A stretch of 64,000 nt of DNA from Cloeon dipterum (taxonomy: Eukaryota; Arthropoda; Insecta; Ephemeroptera; Baetidae): contig NC_088787.1 in assembly GCF_949628265.1 (NCBI RefSeq), forward strand, positions 27,518,501-27,582,500, read 5' to 3'. The first letter of the stretch is position 1; the number at the start of each line of letters is the position of its first letter. The notes under the pieces are model-generated. The model did not search any database. It was not told the origin of the DNA and saw only the letters and a program-made list of their open reading frames with translations. The translations under genes were made by a program, and so were the position numbers. Positions 13,237-26,500 of this stretch are shown here, piece by piece.

Positions 13237-14118
13237 TCACTTGTTGTAGTACTCTCCTCCAGGGAAGAAAGGCACGTCTTGGAAAACAGTTTCCACCGCG
13301 CTAGCCCATTTGCCAATGCTGTGGGGAACTCTTCTGGAGGCCAAACACCTGTAGACTCCAGCGTCACTGGCGCTCACATCCCTCAGGTAAAGAGAAGCGC
13401 CCTCTGGTCTCTGCAGAACTGTTGATCGGGCGTAGTAGTGGGGGTCTGCAGCTATTGCATAACATGCTTGAAAACAGTGCAATTAATAACTTTCAATATT
13501 GGAACCTGTTCTATCATAGTAAAATTCTCTCTGAGACAAGTCTCTGAAGAAAAGCGGATGATATGCGTAACTTCGGCCCGTCGAATCAGTCACCCTCTCC
13601 CAAACTATATTCTGGAAAATATGGAAGAACACTAATTAAAATTGGATGTAGATTTCATTGAAAATTTAACAATCAAATTCAATCATTAGAATAGTAATTT
13701 TATGAAGCTTGGAAGATTTATTGCTCTTTTACGGGGTTACTTTTGAGATGTATTGAGGGTCAATCGTATATATAAAAAAACATTTGATAGCGGTATGTAG
13801 TTCTGAAAAATTTTCAGCCGGTGAAGTCTTAATGCTTTGACTTACTGAGATTAGATCATGTGTTGGGAAATCACAGCGAAGCTCGGCATCCCGTCCACCA
13901 GACATGAACCTGAAGAAGCCCTGGCCAACCCTTGTACGGCCGGTGTGAACGGTTGGGTCGGGGTCATTCCTGCGGTAATAGGGCAAGTAACCAGCGACAG
14001 GGTTTCCTGCCCTCTCCCACTCGTAGAAGTAGTCCTCGTCGGTCACGGGTAGGTAGTCGGCCACCTCGGAGGCAGCGGCCAGCACCAGAAAATGCACTGC
14101 GAGTAGCAAACGGCGCAT
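13237..14118 (-). CDS. Small secreted single-Ig-domain protein
   Basis: Three exons (14118-13846, 13611-13506, 13445-13237) give 195 residues. A typical signal peptide (MRRLLLAVHFLVLAAAS) precedes a Tyr/Pro/Asp-rich segment and one V-set-like Ig fold. Its signatures are cysteine in AELRC, tryptophan in IVWERV, and the DAGVYRC motif with the second cysteine. There is no membrane anchor after the Ig fold; the C-terminus is aromatic and Pro/Gly-rich. It is probably an extracellular or cuticle-associated adhesion or immune protein, but no family is recognised. The second intron is about 60 nt. Its acceptor was chosen as GCTGCAG at 13446-13452; an alternative acceptor a few codons upstream also keeps phase. 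It is convergent with SRP19. Confidence 0.8.
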
Positions 14119-14139
14119 CGTGCCGTAGGAGTGAGATCC

Positions 14140-14167
14140 AGTGTGAATTGTTGGGCCGTCTTATATC
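14140..14167 (-). promoter_or_regulatory. TATA box and initiator of the Ig gene
   Basis: On the minus strand GATATAAGAC (TATAAG at about 14165-14160) lies 20-25 nt before TCACACT (about 14146-14140), which fits an arthropod initiator. The ATG follows at 14118, so the 5' UTR would be only about 25 nt. Position and spacing are seen directly; function is inferred. Confidence 0.55.
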
Positions 14168-14858
14168 GTGCAGGTCGCATCCTGTCCTTTTCTTTCTCAA
14201 GTAACAATTACTTGCCAGCAAATCTGCGCAAGACGCCTCCCTGTTCTGGCGATTTTTGCACAATTAACAATTCGTGCCGCCCGCTGTTCATTATTCACGG
14301 AGCCTGTGACAATGACTAAGTGCAGCGTCGCCAAAGTCAAGTTTGAGTGCGTTGAACTTCTTGGAATCAATTTAATTTGGAAATATCTTTGCATCCCGCG
14401 ATTTTACAGGTTGGAAGATCAAATTTCGTCCACGTTGTATTTTTTTTTTAAAGGTTGGTCTTAGCTCTTCTTTGCGTTAGTGTTAGAGGCGCGTGTATAA
14501 ACCTCCGTTTCTGAGAGTAGCCTTGAAAATGTCACAAGCCAGTGGCTGCCATGGTAGAGCTTTGTGATAATTCCGATTTGCTATGCGCTTCACTTGCTCT
14601 TCAGGTGGAGATCTCTTGGAGGTCAAGAAGATGCACAAAGGAAACTATCTAAAACATTTATTCCTCCTAGTTTAATTATTTATGGTTATTTTAAATGAAA
14701 TAAAGATTTTCCAAATAACACTCATCGTGTTAGTTTATTATCAATAAATAGAGACCATATTGCGCATTTCTGTTCAGACAGATGTGAAGAGTGCATTACA
14801 TGAGACGCAAATATTTCAAAATATATTTAAAACTGGTACTGTCATGTCGTGAGCTGAT
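14168..14858. other. Intergenic region, Ig gene upstream / AAR2 downstream
   Basis: No coding exon is convincing. A minus-strand poly(A) signal (TTTATT on plus, 14734-14739) is well placed for AAR2 transcripts. Open frames around 14131-14464 overlap the promoter of the Ig gene and look random. Confidence 0.5.
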
Positions 14859-16777
14859 TTAAAGCAATTCTTCACTCAAATCAACAACAACAGGCGCGTC
14901 TTCATCGTCCTCTTCTTCATCTTCCTTGCTAAAGCCCCAGCCGAATTTTGACTCGAGCTGTTGCTTTAGCCTCTCTGCTTGAGATTTTAGTCTTGTATCA
15001 ACAGATTCACCTGATTCTTTGATATTCTGGAACAATTTTTTCATGCCCAAGTAAACCGCATTTTTGCCAGCAACTACGTCCACCTTAAATTCAATAACAC
15101 AAAGTTATTTAATAACACTTATTCATTTAAAACTTAGTTATATAGACTACTTTCCCGCCTCCAGCCACCCCCAGCGAGAATTGCTTTAGCCCTTTCATTC
15201 AGGGTTTGCAAACCATGGAACAATCTTTGACCGAATTTGAAAGACTACACATCAAAATTCCCCTCTCTGTGCGAGAAGTTCTTGTGATGCAATTTTTAAA
15301 GCGTTAGAGTGATGAAATTAATTTATTATTTTATTCATTGGCACTTGACAACGTCAAGTCATTTTTGCTTCCCGAGTTTTTATGCAGTTCCTGTTTGTCG
15401 TGTTTCGCCTTTTTTCATGTTGCTTTAATTATTGATGATATTCTTTGACTGTTACTATTTTCATACATGAAACATGAACAATAAACATTAATAAAAAACC
15501 GAGGCAGTCGCTCCTATAAGGTAAGAGAACATTGACAATACTTAAAATTTTAGTATGATTTATCAATATTCTGCAAAGAGCAATTATTAGAGAATTCTAT
15601 TTATGTACCATAAAATCTTCAGGGATTTCTTGTAGATGAGTACTCATGACAGTCAAGAACCTGGAGAAAACAGCTCTTTGCCTAGCTAAAGCATCTTCAC
15701 TTGCGCACAGTAGCAGTAGCAAATCCTTCCACTGCTCAAATGCCTCCAAACTGTGCCCTATCAAGAAGCAAATGTAGCACACTTGCATTTCTCCAATTAT
15801 GTCCAATGGTCTGCAAAGTGAAAATTTGTCCATTAGTCTATAAACTCAGATGAATTAATAATTACTCTTTGAAAGAGGATATTATTTTTTCCAGGGCAAA
15901 ACTGCTATCAAGGCTGTGCTTTGTTATGTCAGCTGGTGTGGCACCTTCTGGCCATTTAAATTCCGGCACTTCTGTGATTCTCAGGGCGGTACCTGGTTTC
16001 GGCGATAGTTGAGGCAACAGGGCCTCTTCCTTATCCAGCGTTCGCCTTCGCTTCTTTGAGGATTCTGGAGTTGACTCAAGTTCAAGTGCAGATCGAATGA
16101 GTACTTTTTCAGGCGAAAGTCTTCCGAGCAAATCATCTGGAAAACCTCTTTATTGTAAAATACGTAAAAGCTTTCCTTCTACATGGACTTACCAGTTATT
16201 CCTTCGGACAATTTCCTCCAGTCCCGGTATATTTCTAATGGATAAGGTGCAAGGTACCTGTCTAGATGGAGAAGGTTGCTTCTGATCCGATCAACTTCCT
16301 CTGCGCTAAAGTCTGAAAATGGTCAGTCTCAAACATTTGTATTTATTTTTAACAGTTAAGTACCTTCTAAGCTGATATCTTCTGCATTTGGATCCCATTT
16401 TCGGACAAGGATTTCCGATTTTTTAAAGTTGTGGAAAAACCCAACCCGAGGAGTAGCATCACCGTGTTTATTCCTGGCACTAAAATTTGATATACATAAT
16501 CATGTTAGTTGATGCTCAAGAATCTCAAGATTGTATATATGATACGTAAAAGTTATTTTTTCGTTCACCAGAAATAATAATTTGTTTCGTGAAATAGGCA
16601 TCACCTGTAAGATATAAAATGCAGTCCAGGTGGAATCATTTTCATTCCTTTGAAATTAAAATCTGTGATCCAGTTCTTCATGTCCATTCCAAAATCGGTC
16701 CCCTCTGGCACGTCTAAGAAAACTAAAGTTCCTCCTTCAATAAGCATTCGTTTGGCCAGCTCCTGATCAATGTCCAT
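14859..16777 (-). CDS. AAR2: AAR2 splicing factor homolog (U5 snRNP assembly)
   Basis: Six exons (16777-16605, 16479-16364, 16312-16193, 16136-15866, 15810-15609, 15083-14859) give 368 residues, against about 384 in human. The N-terminus MDIDQELAKRMLIEGGTLVF and the block GMKMIPPGLHFISYR match the family start. Further hallmarks are RVGFFHNF, LAPYPLEIYRDW, WPEGATPADITKHSLD, the helical GHSLEAFEQWKDLLLLLC segment and EIPEDFMVD. The C-terminus is acidic (KEDEEEDDEDAPVVV). AAR2 binds the RNase-H domain of PRP8 and holds U5 snRNP in a cytoplasmic precursor until BRR2 replaces it. That role is established for yeast and human; function here is by homology. A basic KKRRR stretch sits in the middle linker. 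Confidence 0.95.
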
Positions 16778-17529
16778 GGCTCACAACTAAAATAATATTA
16801 TTAATCATAATTTATGATACACAAAAACAAATATGTATGCACAAAATTACGAGATAATACAGTTTTCTCGTCTCCTCACTTCAGTCTCAGTTTTTTGAGT
16901 CTTAAATTTGATGGCGGGTGCGCAGGGTGAGCGAACTGTCAATGTGGGGTGGAGGCTGATAGCCAGGCGAGCGTGTTTATAAACAAAAACACACGGCGCA
17001 GCGACAGTGGCGCCACGAGTCAAGCTATGGCTAAGCTCGATCTGGCGTCGGCCATTGTCCTTAGTGTAACAGTGGGGACGAAGGAAATTTTGATTTTCCA
17101 CAAAATTAGCATGATCGCATAGAGCGCGAACCTTGTAAATAGCATGTTATCGAGTGGATTTTGACTCGAAATCGGATTGGTCTAGGTGAGTGATTCTTTT
17201 CCTTGGCACTTGTCGCCCTTTTTCCTCCGCTCGGTGTCCAGCGGTCTAGGAACCAAGAAAGCCCAAACAAACTCGCAAAGCCAACACCTGACATAATACC
17301 GTGTTTACCATCAGTAAATTGACTCTCAGTTGAAATAAATTACCTCTACTACCATCCAATCTCGTTTTAACTCCTATTTGAATCCCTTTTATGCCATTTT
17401 TTACTGAGAAAAGTGGCAAATTACCGATTTTAAGTAGTCAACAACCCAAAGCCGAAGGCCGCTCCTGGTTTGCGAATGGCGGTCCGGGAGGACTAATAAT
17501 AATGGCCCCACAATAAGGAGCACCCTTTT
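16778..17529. promoter_or_regulatory. Head-to-head promoter interval, AAR2 / KMT2C/D
   Basis: About 750 bp between divergent starts, with GC-richer parts at about 16900-17070 and 17160-17290 and at 17450-17530. CAG immediately before AATGG at 17538 could be a 3' splice site, so an upstream non-coding KMT2C/D exon is possible. No TATA box was identified. Confidence 0.5.
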
Positions 17530-20500
17530 ATGTGCAGAATGGATTGCGGTAGCCAGAAGGGCTACGAAGACGACGAAATGATGGAAGTAGGGAGCGCGGA
17601 CGAGGCGGAAGGCTCGTCCGATGGCTCTGACGTTGAAAACGAGCTAGATGAAGAGCTTGATGATGAAGAGGACGAGGAGGATATCGATGAACTGCAGGAC
17701 CTGTTGGAGGAGGAGGAAATCCATGGACTCTCTCACCGTAGGAGCACTGATGAACCTTCTTCTTCTAAAGGCTTGCAGCAGGCGCCCTCTTCCAACTCAC
17801 AATCAGGTACATACATCAATTGCCTTTAAATTTTCATTTCGAACTGGCTAAATTGCTTCACTCCCCAGGACTCTCGGATGAGATCGCGGTGCGGAATGAG
17901 TCCGATACGACGGCCCTGTTCCATAGTACCCACCCTGGCGTAACCATCAGAAGGGGACCAGGCAGACCAAGGAAGGGCCAGATGACAGTTCCTTCCCTGA
18001 AATGGTCTTGGTTAGTAGCAAATTCCTCTTTCATCTCTATTGTGCTTTAAAAGCAAATAAGATCAAAATGAATTGGTATGCCTTTGTAGCAGATTTTTAT
18101 TTTTTCCAACATTTTTTTTTCTTGGTCTGGGATTACTTTGCAATTGAATATATTTTTTACACACCATTATTAAAATTGAAGCTTAACTAGACTAATGTAC
18201 TGATTTAATATCGTTGTTTTTCCCTTAGTAGTGGTTTGCAAGCTCCAAAAACAAACGGCAGCCGAGGCCCCTATGGACCAAGAAAGAAGAGAGATTATTT
18301 GGAAGGCGTCTCCTCAAGCCATGATCTCTCAGGTGTGTCGCCATCACCACCTCATGAGCTTCTCAGTCAGTACAGCTCAATGGATGACATGGACATCGAG
18401 CAGTCCAATCAAATTGTTGATAAGTGTGCCACTTCTGAAGATCTCCTTCCTGTGATTCCGGACAAATGGTAAATAATATCATAAATATCTTTTGGTCATG
18501 AACAAGCTCTTTGTATAATAAAATTTTGGGTCACATGAACTCTCTGTTACTGTAATTGTACTAATCAAAATTTTATCAAACGCTTAACAACTTTTAAAAA
18601 TATTGCCTTGGTTTTGTATTCTAGCTTCAAACTCTTACAGTTTCAACAAATGACTTAACTAAGTGATGCAATTCTTTCTCTATTACATGAAACAAACTAT
18701 TTAAAACTGATTTTCTTATCAATTCAAATATCCGATGCCATAATCACCATAATTCAAGATACTAATTTGCTTTTCTATTCAAATCTGCAGGCCGGGTAAA
18801 GTGTGTGCAATTTGTGCACTTGGAGAGAAAAGCACTCTTGGTCAAGGAGAGCTGCTTCAGGTGGCAATTTCTTCCACTTTTGACGCGGAGAATGCGAAAA
18901 TAAAATCACAGCTTGATGACAATGATCCATCGTCTAACGGTGACAAATGTTTAGTCACCACTCCCACCACCCCAGCAATTTCCCAGCGAAGACAAATGAA
19001 GTTCAAGTGATTTCTTTATCAAAAGGTGTATCTGATCATACTAATACTTTTAATTCTGCAGTCGAAACCTATCTGTGTCAGGCAGCGAGTGTCTGGACGA
19101 GCTGTCCATGGTCGGCTTTGTTGACGAACCAGCATTGGTCAACATCTTTGAAGTGTCAGGCTTCTTCTACATCCATGAAGCTTGTGCCAGGTGGTGTCCT
19201 GGCGTTACAGTTGACAATAACAGCAGAGTGCGTGGTGCCGAAAACGCAATTTTGGAAGCGCTTGGCAAAAAGTGTGCTCACTGTTCCCACCTGGGTGCCT
19301 CCCTTGCTTGCAAAGCGGACGGCTGCTCCAAATATTTCCACCTGCCTTGTGCTGCTGCGTCAGGTTGTTTTCAGGTGAGAAATGCATTGCAGTGAATTTT
19401 TAACTTTAGTAAGGAGCAATAAAATATATATTTACTGTCGTTGCAAATCATTCAATTGAGATGAATTAGTTAGTATTTTAGAAGAAAATAACCCAGAATA
19501 TATTAAACTGCATCAAGAAGTTAAATAATTCCAAGTTCATTTTAGATGTTGCTTAAAAAGAAAAAGTACAGACGACGACGAGTAAGAATGATCTATTAAA
19601 CACACCCCGAACCCTGAATAAATTTCTAATTGGTGTTTTTTATCAGGACTTGTCGCGGACAGTGACGGTGTGCTCCATGCACCTGCACCTAGTGCGACCC
19701 AACTTCGCGGGCGATGTGGTGTGCGCCATGTGCAACGACCTTGGCAACATCCACAACCTGATCATGTGCTCCCGTTGCGGCAAACACCTTCACGGCGCGT
19801 GTTACGGTGTGGGGTCTTCAGGCAGCATTCGCGCTGGTTGGCAGTGCTCTACCTGCAGACAGTGCCAGGCATGTCGCGTGCCGTCAGAGCGCAGCAAGCT
19901 TCTTATTTGCGACCATTGCGACAAGGCTTACCACCAACAGTGCCTGCGCCCACTCGTCAGCCAGGTGCCCAAGTTTGGATGGAAGTGCAAGAGCTGCCGC
20001 ATATGCACAGATTGCGGCTCTCGCACACCTGGCGCTGGACAATCTTCCCGCTGGCACAACCACTTCACTGTTTGCGACTCATGCTACCAGCAGAGGAACA
20101 AAGGCCAGGCATGTCCTGTGTGCCGCCGCGCATACAGGTGGGAAAACTTATTCAATTCTTCTGTAATATATAGAATCTCTCTGCGCAGATTTTTTTTTAA
20201 ATTTGCTATTTTAGATCTTTTAAGCATTTAATTCCTTTTAAGCTGCGTTAAAATTTGCAGCTAAGGATATATTTATATCAAAACTAAGTCCCTGGAAAGA
20301 ACCTCGACACACTATAAGTAAATTTCTTGCAATATTTGCATGCAACAAAGAGTCAATTACACTGCAAATATTTTTAATTGAGTACTTGCCTAACTCTTAA
20401 CTAACAAGTTGAACACTTTTAGGAAATATAACTGAAATTTTGCACATAAATAATATTAAAAAAAAAATAATTTAAAAAAAAATAAAAACCTTGAAAAATT

Positions 20501-23500
20501 CCTTTTTTTTTCTTGAACATCTGCTCAGCACTTTCCGTGGGCTATAAGCTCACCGCCAAGCGGATAACATGGGGCCCGAGTGGCCGCAGAGGAGCTTGGG
20601 CCCAAAGTGGTCATCTTTTCGCCCGCCGCACTGAGGTCTTTATTGTATTGAAACACTAAACATTTGTCCCTAAAGCTGCTGGAAACGTGCTAAAACCAGC
20701 AAGTTGGCACCGTTGCGTCTCCCAGTCTGTTGGGCATTTTGAGTTGCCTTTTTGCAATTTCTGGTATTTGGCAGCCAGTAATAGATCTCCAAATATGATA
20801 GTAGTAATAATAATATATAGTAATAGATCTCAAATAACTCCCATTTCCTTGATACTCCAAGGAATGTCTAATCAATGCAAGCAATCAGGTTGGAGGTGGA
20901 AATTTTAACTTTACTCTCACAATCAGGAATAGAAAATACCATCTCAAACCAAGGAATGTTTCTAAATTTTTATTTTACATCGTTCTTAATCGGTCCAGGC
21001 ATCACTCCATGAATACCCGCTTGTATTAGTAAAATCAGAGTAACTTCAATGTGACCAAAATATTATTCACTTTTTCAACTAGAAATTTAACGCTCTCACA
21101 TACCTAAACACTTACTTGACTGTCCAATGAAACAAATATCTCTCACCAAAACTGCCCCTTACACCAAATGCAAATAGTTGTAAGCATTTGGCGTTTAATG
21201 AACATTCTGTCTACATACCTAATGAGCCTTTCTTCCTCACAACCTCGACTCAATGTCACATTTCCCTTGTGCTCAGACACACGGCCATCAAGGAAATGGT
21301 GCAGTGCACCAGCTGCAGGAAGTATGTGCACGGGGCTTGCGACTCGGACGCGGAACTGGCCACCTATCAAGCCAAGAAAGCAGCCGCGCCCGACTATGCG
21401 TATGTCTGCACCGTGTGCAAGCAGTACGCCACTCGGCCAGCGCCCGTATTTAAGCGCTGCAGCATCGACGATGTTGACTTCTCGCAGGACTCCTACCTAT
21501 ATGCCGATGACTCGCTCTCTGGAATGGACATTGACACAGTTGAAAAGGTGAGTTACCAAATTTGATTAAAATTATGAAATATAAATTTTCAAATGGTGTT
21601 GATCGGAAACTTACTCAACGCATCTTACATTAAGGTATTGCATAAAGCAGAAGTAAAAATGAATACATTATTAAATTTTCTCCTGTAATCTTCACTTAAA
21701 ATGATATAATATATTTCGCTTTTGTGCAATCATAATACTAAGTCGTTAGCTCGCTTTATTGAGCGCATGTATGCGGTTTCGTATTTATTTCCTTGCACTG
21801 CAATGAAGAGGTCATTTATATTTGAGATCAAAAAGAAAACAAGGTGTTCAAAATTCAGATCTGCTTTGCGCTATTCCGCTAGTAAGTGTAAGTAAGGAAG
21901 CAATATTCTTACACAATTTATGGTGAAATCTGAAGTGGAATTTATGGTAGTCAAATCATTTTGATTTTTTTTTAAAGCAAAAAAACACGCTGTGATTGTT
22001 ATTTGTACAAAACTAGTGTTTTAATAAAGCTTTATAATTTTCCAATAATATAAGTTCAGTAGATGATAAGCAATTAAAAAATCTAGTTGTGCTTCCTGAG
22101 ATCAATATAGTTTTTGATTTTTTTCCAATCTGATCATCGAGGAAGGCATTTTTTTTTTAAATCGTTTCCTACGTTTGTCATCAGGAGGGTGGAGATGAGG
22201 TTCCAAGGAACCTAACTGGATTCGGCCTAGGCAGGGGCAAGCCTTTGGCCGCCGTGAAGATGATGAAGCGCCGGATGCCTTTTGGAAACATGAGCTATGG
22301 CAATCGGCCCAAGGGAAAACTTGGTCTGAAGAAAGCTAAGGGCATGGTGGACTTCCCCCGAAAAAGGGGCCCCAAGGGAAAGATGCAGGGTGTGTTTGGC
22401 GTGCCAGGAGTAGGTTTGTCAAAGCCCACAGGAGACTCTGGCCGTGACTCAAAGAACTCTGACGATGAGCCGGGTGGTGAGAACAGACTGGTCCTGTGCT
22501 CTGCAAAGGACAAGTTCGTTCTCAACCAAGACGTTTGCGTGATGTGCGGCGCGCTTGGGTTAGACCAAGAAGGCTGTCTGATCTCATGCGCGCAGTGTGG
22601 ACAGTGCTACCACCCTTACTGCGTCAGCATCAAAGTCAGCAAGGTGATTCTGACCAAAGGCTGGCGCTGTCTGGACTGCACCGTTTGCGAAGGGTGTGGA
22701 CAGCGTCATGACGAGTCGCGACTTATACTCTGCGACGACTGTGACATCTCATACCACATATACTGCATGAACCCGCCTCTCGACTTCGTTCCTAGGGGCA
22801 ACTGGAAGTGCAAATGGTTAGTGCCAAATTAAATTAATCGAAAACACAAGACTAATGAAAAATAAGATTTCTAGGTCTTTTATTTAATATCTTATATTAC
22901 CAATTAAGTTACAAGCATTTTTGACGTTTTCGGCTTTTTATACAGATGTTTTTAGCATTAATCACGATAGCGACATTTTGACCAGTTGTTCCAACTTCAT
23001 TTTCACAGGTGTGCCATGTGCCAATTATGTGGTGCAAGTGATCCTGGCTTTAACTGCACCTGGATGAACAGTTTCAGCCACTGTGGACCATGTGCGTCCC
23101 TCCAAGTGTGCCCTGTTTGCAACGAGGAATACACTGAGGGGCAGATGATCATCAAATGCTTCCAGTGCGCGAGGTTAGTGACCTGCGAGATAAGTTAAAC
23201 GTTCAATTTTAATTCATTCTCGCTCTTGAAGGTGGCTGCACGGCACTTGCGACCAAATTAAAACTGACGAGGATGCTGAAAAATGCTCGGCTGACGGTTA
23301 CAATTGTGTACTGTGCCGGCCAAGAGATGTTCCTCCTCCTCACCTCATTCCAGTTCCAGTGGCGCCAAAACCGCCGACTCCGTGCAAGAGTCCAGGTAAT
23401 TTTCGCTCTAATCATCGCCATATCTTTTCATTTAAATCGTTTTTGTTTCATTTTAATCTCATTTCTTGAAATAGTCCACTCGGGGTTGAAGAAACTTGAC

Positions 23501-26500
23501 GCAAAAGGGAGAGCAAATAATAGTAAAAGTAAGTCAGCGTGACGAAAGTACTGGTTTTTACTTTCACCTAATTAATATCATCACCCACCTGGTTTTTGCT
23601 TTCAATAATCGATTAATAAAATACCTCTTGCAGATCTCCTTTGGCTGTATCAAAAATTCAAATCTAATTTCTTTGTTTTCTTTTTGCAGAAGTCCCTAAA
23701 GTCAACCCAAACGCCAGCTACTTTTTGGACGGTGTCTGTTTATCCGAGCATGGCAACGTGCAGATAAAGACGCTTACGCTGGAGCAACCGAAGAAGAAGA
23801 GAGCCAATGCCAAAGGTGGAGCTGGCAAAGGTGGGGATGCTGAAGCGGGCATACTCGCCACAATAGAATCTGTCGTTTCCGGAGGTCACTTGATGTCACA
23901 ATTATTAATACTTGACACTGATTTGTCCATTCCTTTAGGCAAACTGGATGGAATGATGCCAGGAAACCAGATCACCCCTCGGGATGGCGCCCCAGTGCAG
24001 CTACTGCCTGACGGTCGACCTCCAGAAGCTCCAGAAGGTTTCCAAATTTGCACGTCAGATAACGGATTGCAAGTGTGGAGACGAAAGAGAACAAGAAATT
24101 TGAACAAACTTGGTGAGTAGTCTTGGTAACTGTAGGAGCGACTTAAAAATAAATATAGATATCTTAATCACCTGACAAAACCCCTATTTTAGTTGTGCTT
24201 CTTTTTTATGGCTTGGTTTGTTATACCTCTTATTAAACCATGGTTTATCAATTTTTATTTGTATTGTGACTAAATTTCCTTCTATCATCTACAGGGATTG
24301 GTGGTTTCTCAGTGCGCACTAGAATTTTGAAGCCAAAAGACGATGATGTGTTTGCTGAGAGTTTGTCGGGCAATGGTTTCAGTCCTTCAATGGAGCCAAA
24401 CTTGTCCCACGCAACCTCAGTTTACTCTGTTTCTTCAGCACTCTTGACTCCCACTACCCCGACTGGAGAGGAAAAGCCAAAGCGGAAGCCAAACCGCAAG
24501 AAGCCAAAGAATAAACTTATGGAAAATTTTCCTATCTACCTTCAAGTAACCTTTATTTTTTTGCGTTAAAACCGAATTCCTCATATCTCATTTTAATGCA
24601 GGACGCCTTCTTTGGTCGGGATCTTCTGGATGTGTCCAAAGAACAGACCTTAAAGGAAGTTGGTGAATCTGATGATGAGAAGGCCGCTCCGGCTACACTT
24701 GCATCTGGAATTCAACTGTCACAGGTAAATTATTTGCTGACACTCAGAGTAGCTCCAGATTTGAAGTTCTTTTTGGTTTTCAGGAGGAGCTTAAGGAGAT
24801 GGAGAACATCAAGGCTAGGAAAATTAATGAAATGACTCTAGCTGCTCATGCAAAGCAGCAGAGCGAACAATCTCGGGTGACAGTTGCTGTCCCTTCAACC
24901 GCCAACACTTCTAGCAACAAAGGTGCAAAGGCAAGTGAAGAGGAGGCTGATGCTGACGATGAAGAAGCCCTTAAGGACATTTTACCAATGAACCTGCTGG
25001 AGGGAGAAGATCTCGTCGACATGGACAATCTCATGGGTGATGATGATGACCTCACTAAGACTAACCTTGATGAAATGGGTGGTGAGTGCTGCCATGTCAA
25101 TTTTCTTTGAGTCCGTTCTGTTGCTCAATCTCTCCTCTGGTGTCAATTCTTCTAACATTCTTTTCCGCTCTAACACTGGTTTTTGGCTTTGACTAGGGGA
25201 CTCAAATCTAGCTGATGAATCAGAACTGAATGATTCACTGTCATTGACAGAAACTAATGGCGCAGGCTCTGAGACTGCAGAAAACAAAGACGAGCTCACT
25301 GATATTTTGAGTCCGCATTTCAACCTAGAGTCTATGGTCAGGGATTCTGGTACGACTAGTTGACCAGCCAAATTAAGCCCTCGCTAACAATTAAACCCTG
25401 AAATCCAGGTCTTCCAAACATGGATTGTAAGGACGTGGAAGAAATTTTCAAGGGAGTGCTCACTGACGAGAGCCAAGAGTCACAGGAATCGTCCACTTTT
25501 AGAATCAGCAACATGTCAATGGGGCAAACGCAAAGCCAGCATAGCATGGTTTCGCCCTCTCAGCCAGCACCTCCAACTCCAAGTAAAACTCATAACTAAT
25601 ATTTAATAAATCAAATTTCAAATATAATTAATTTTGCATCATCAGCAATGCCAACCACATCACCAATGCCGAGAGCTCAGCCTATTTCAATGGGCCAACA
25701 GCAAAATCTAGCTTCGCCCATGGGATTTCCTCCTGCCTCTCCTTACCACTCGGAGTACAGCAAGTAAGTTTTAGATTCTCTCAATCTGAATTTTCGGATT
25801 TTTCTGACGGAAACTTTAACAGGCAATTACAATAATCTGATTCTAACGCTCAATGTTTTTAACTTGCAGCAGTCCACAATTCAGTCCTGCGTTCTCGGAA
25901 CCTCCCTCGCCTTGGTGCCAAGCACCAACACCAGATCAACCTGGTCATGAAGGGTCCGCTTCCTTGCAAGATGCGCCCACATCATACAACCAAAGGTCTT
26001 CGTTAAAAATGGAACAGGATGAGCTGTTGGGTTCTGGGTCCACTATGGCTTCGGTTTTGTACTCCAATATCAACCACCCTGAGTGGAAGACAGAATACCC
26101 AAGTAATGATTTGCGCTCGCCCTCTCGCTTGAAATCTAGCAACACTGGTGTTGTAGTTTGGGCTGAGCGCTGCAAGCAGATCGTCAAAAAGTGGAGAACG
26201 TTGTCGACTGAATCAAGGGCACCCTACCTACAAAATGCTCGAGAAAACAGGGCGACACAGAGGATGAAGAAGTCTCAGCAGGTAAGTCATCGAATCTCGC
26301 CGCTATCACCACCACCATGGCACACTCTTGAGGTACAGACAACGTTTAGTCTCTGTGCGATTCAATCCACACTCCTCATTTGTGTTTTGTTTTGTGACTA
26401 ACCACCTGTTTGTGTCTCATAACAAGTCGCATTTTGATTTACATTCTTTGTCACACACATGCCCTGAATTTCTAATGTGATCGTCTACTTTGAGATTTAA

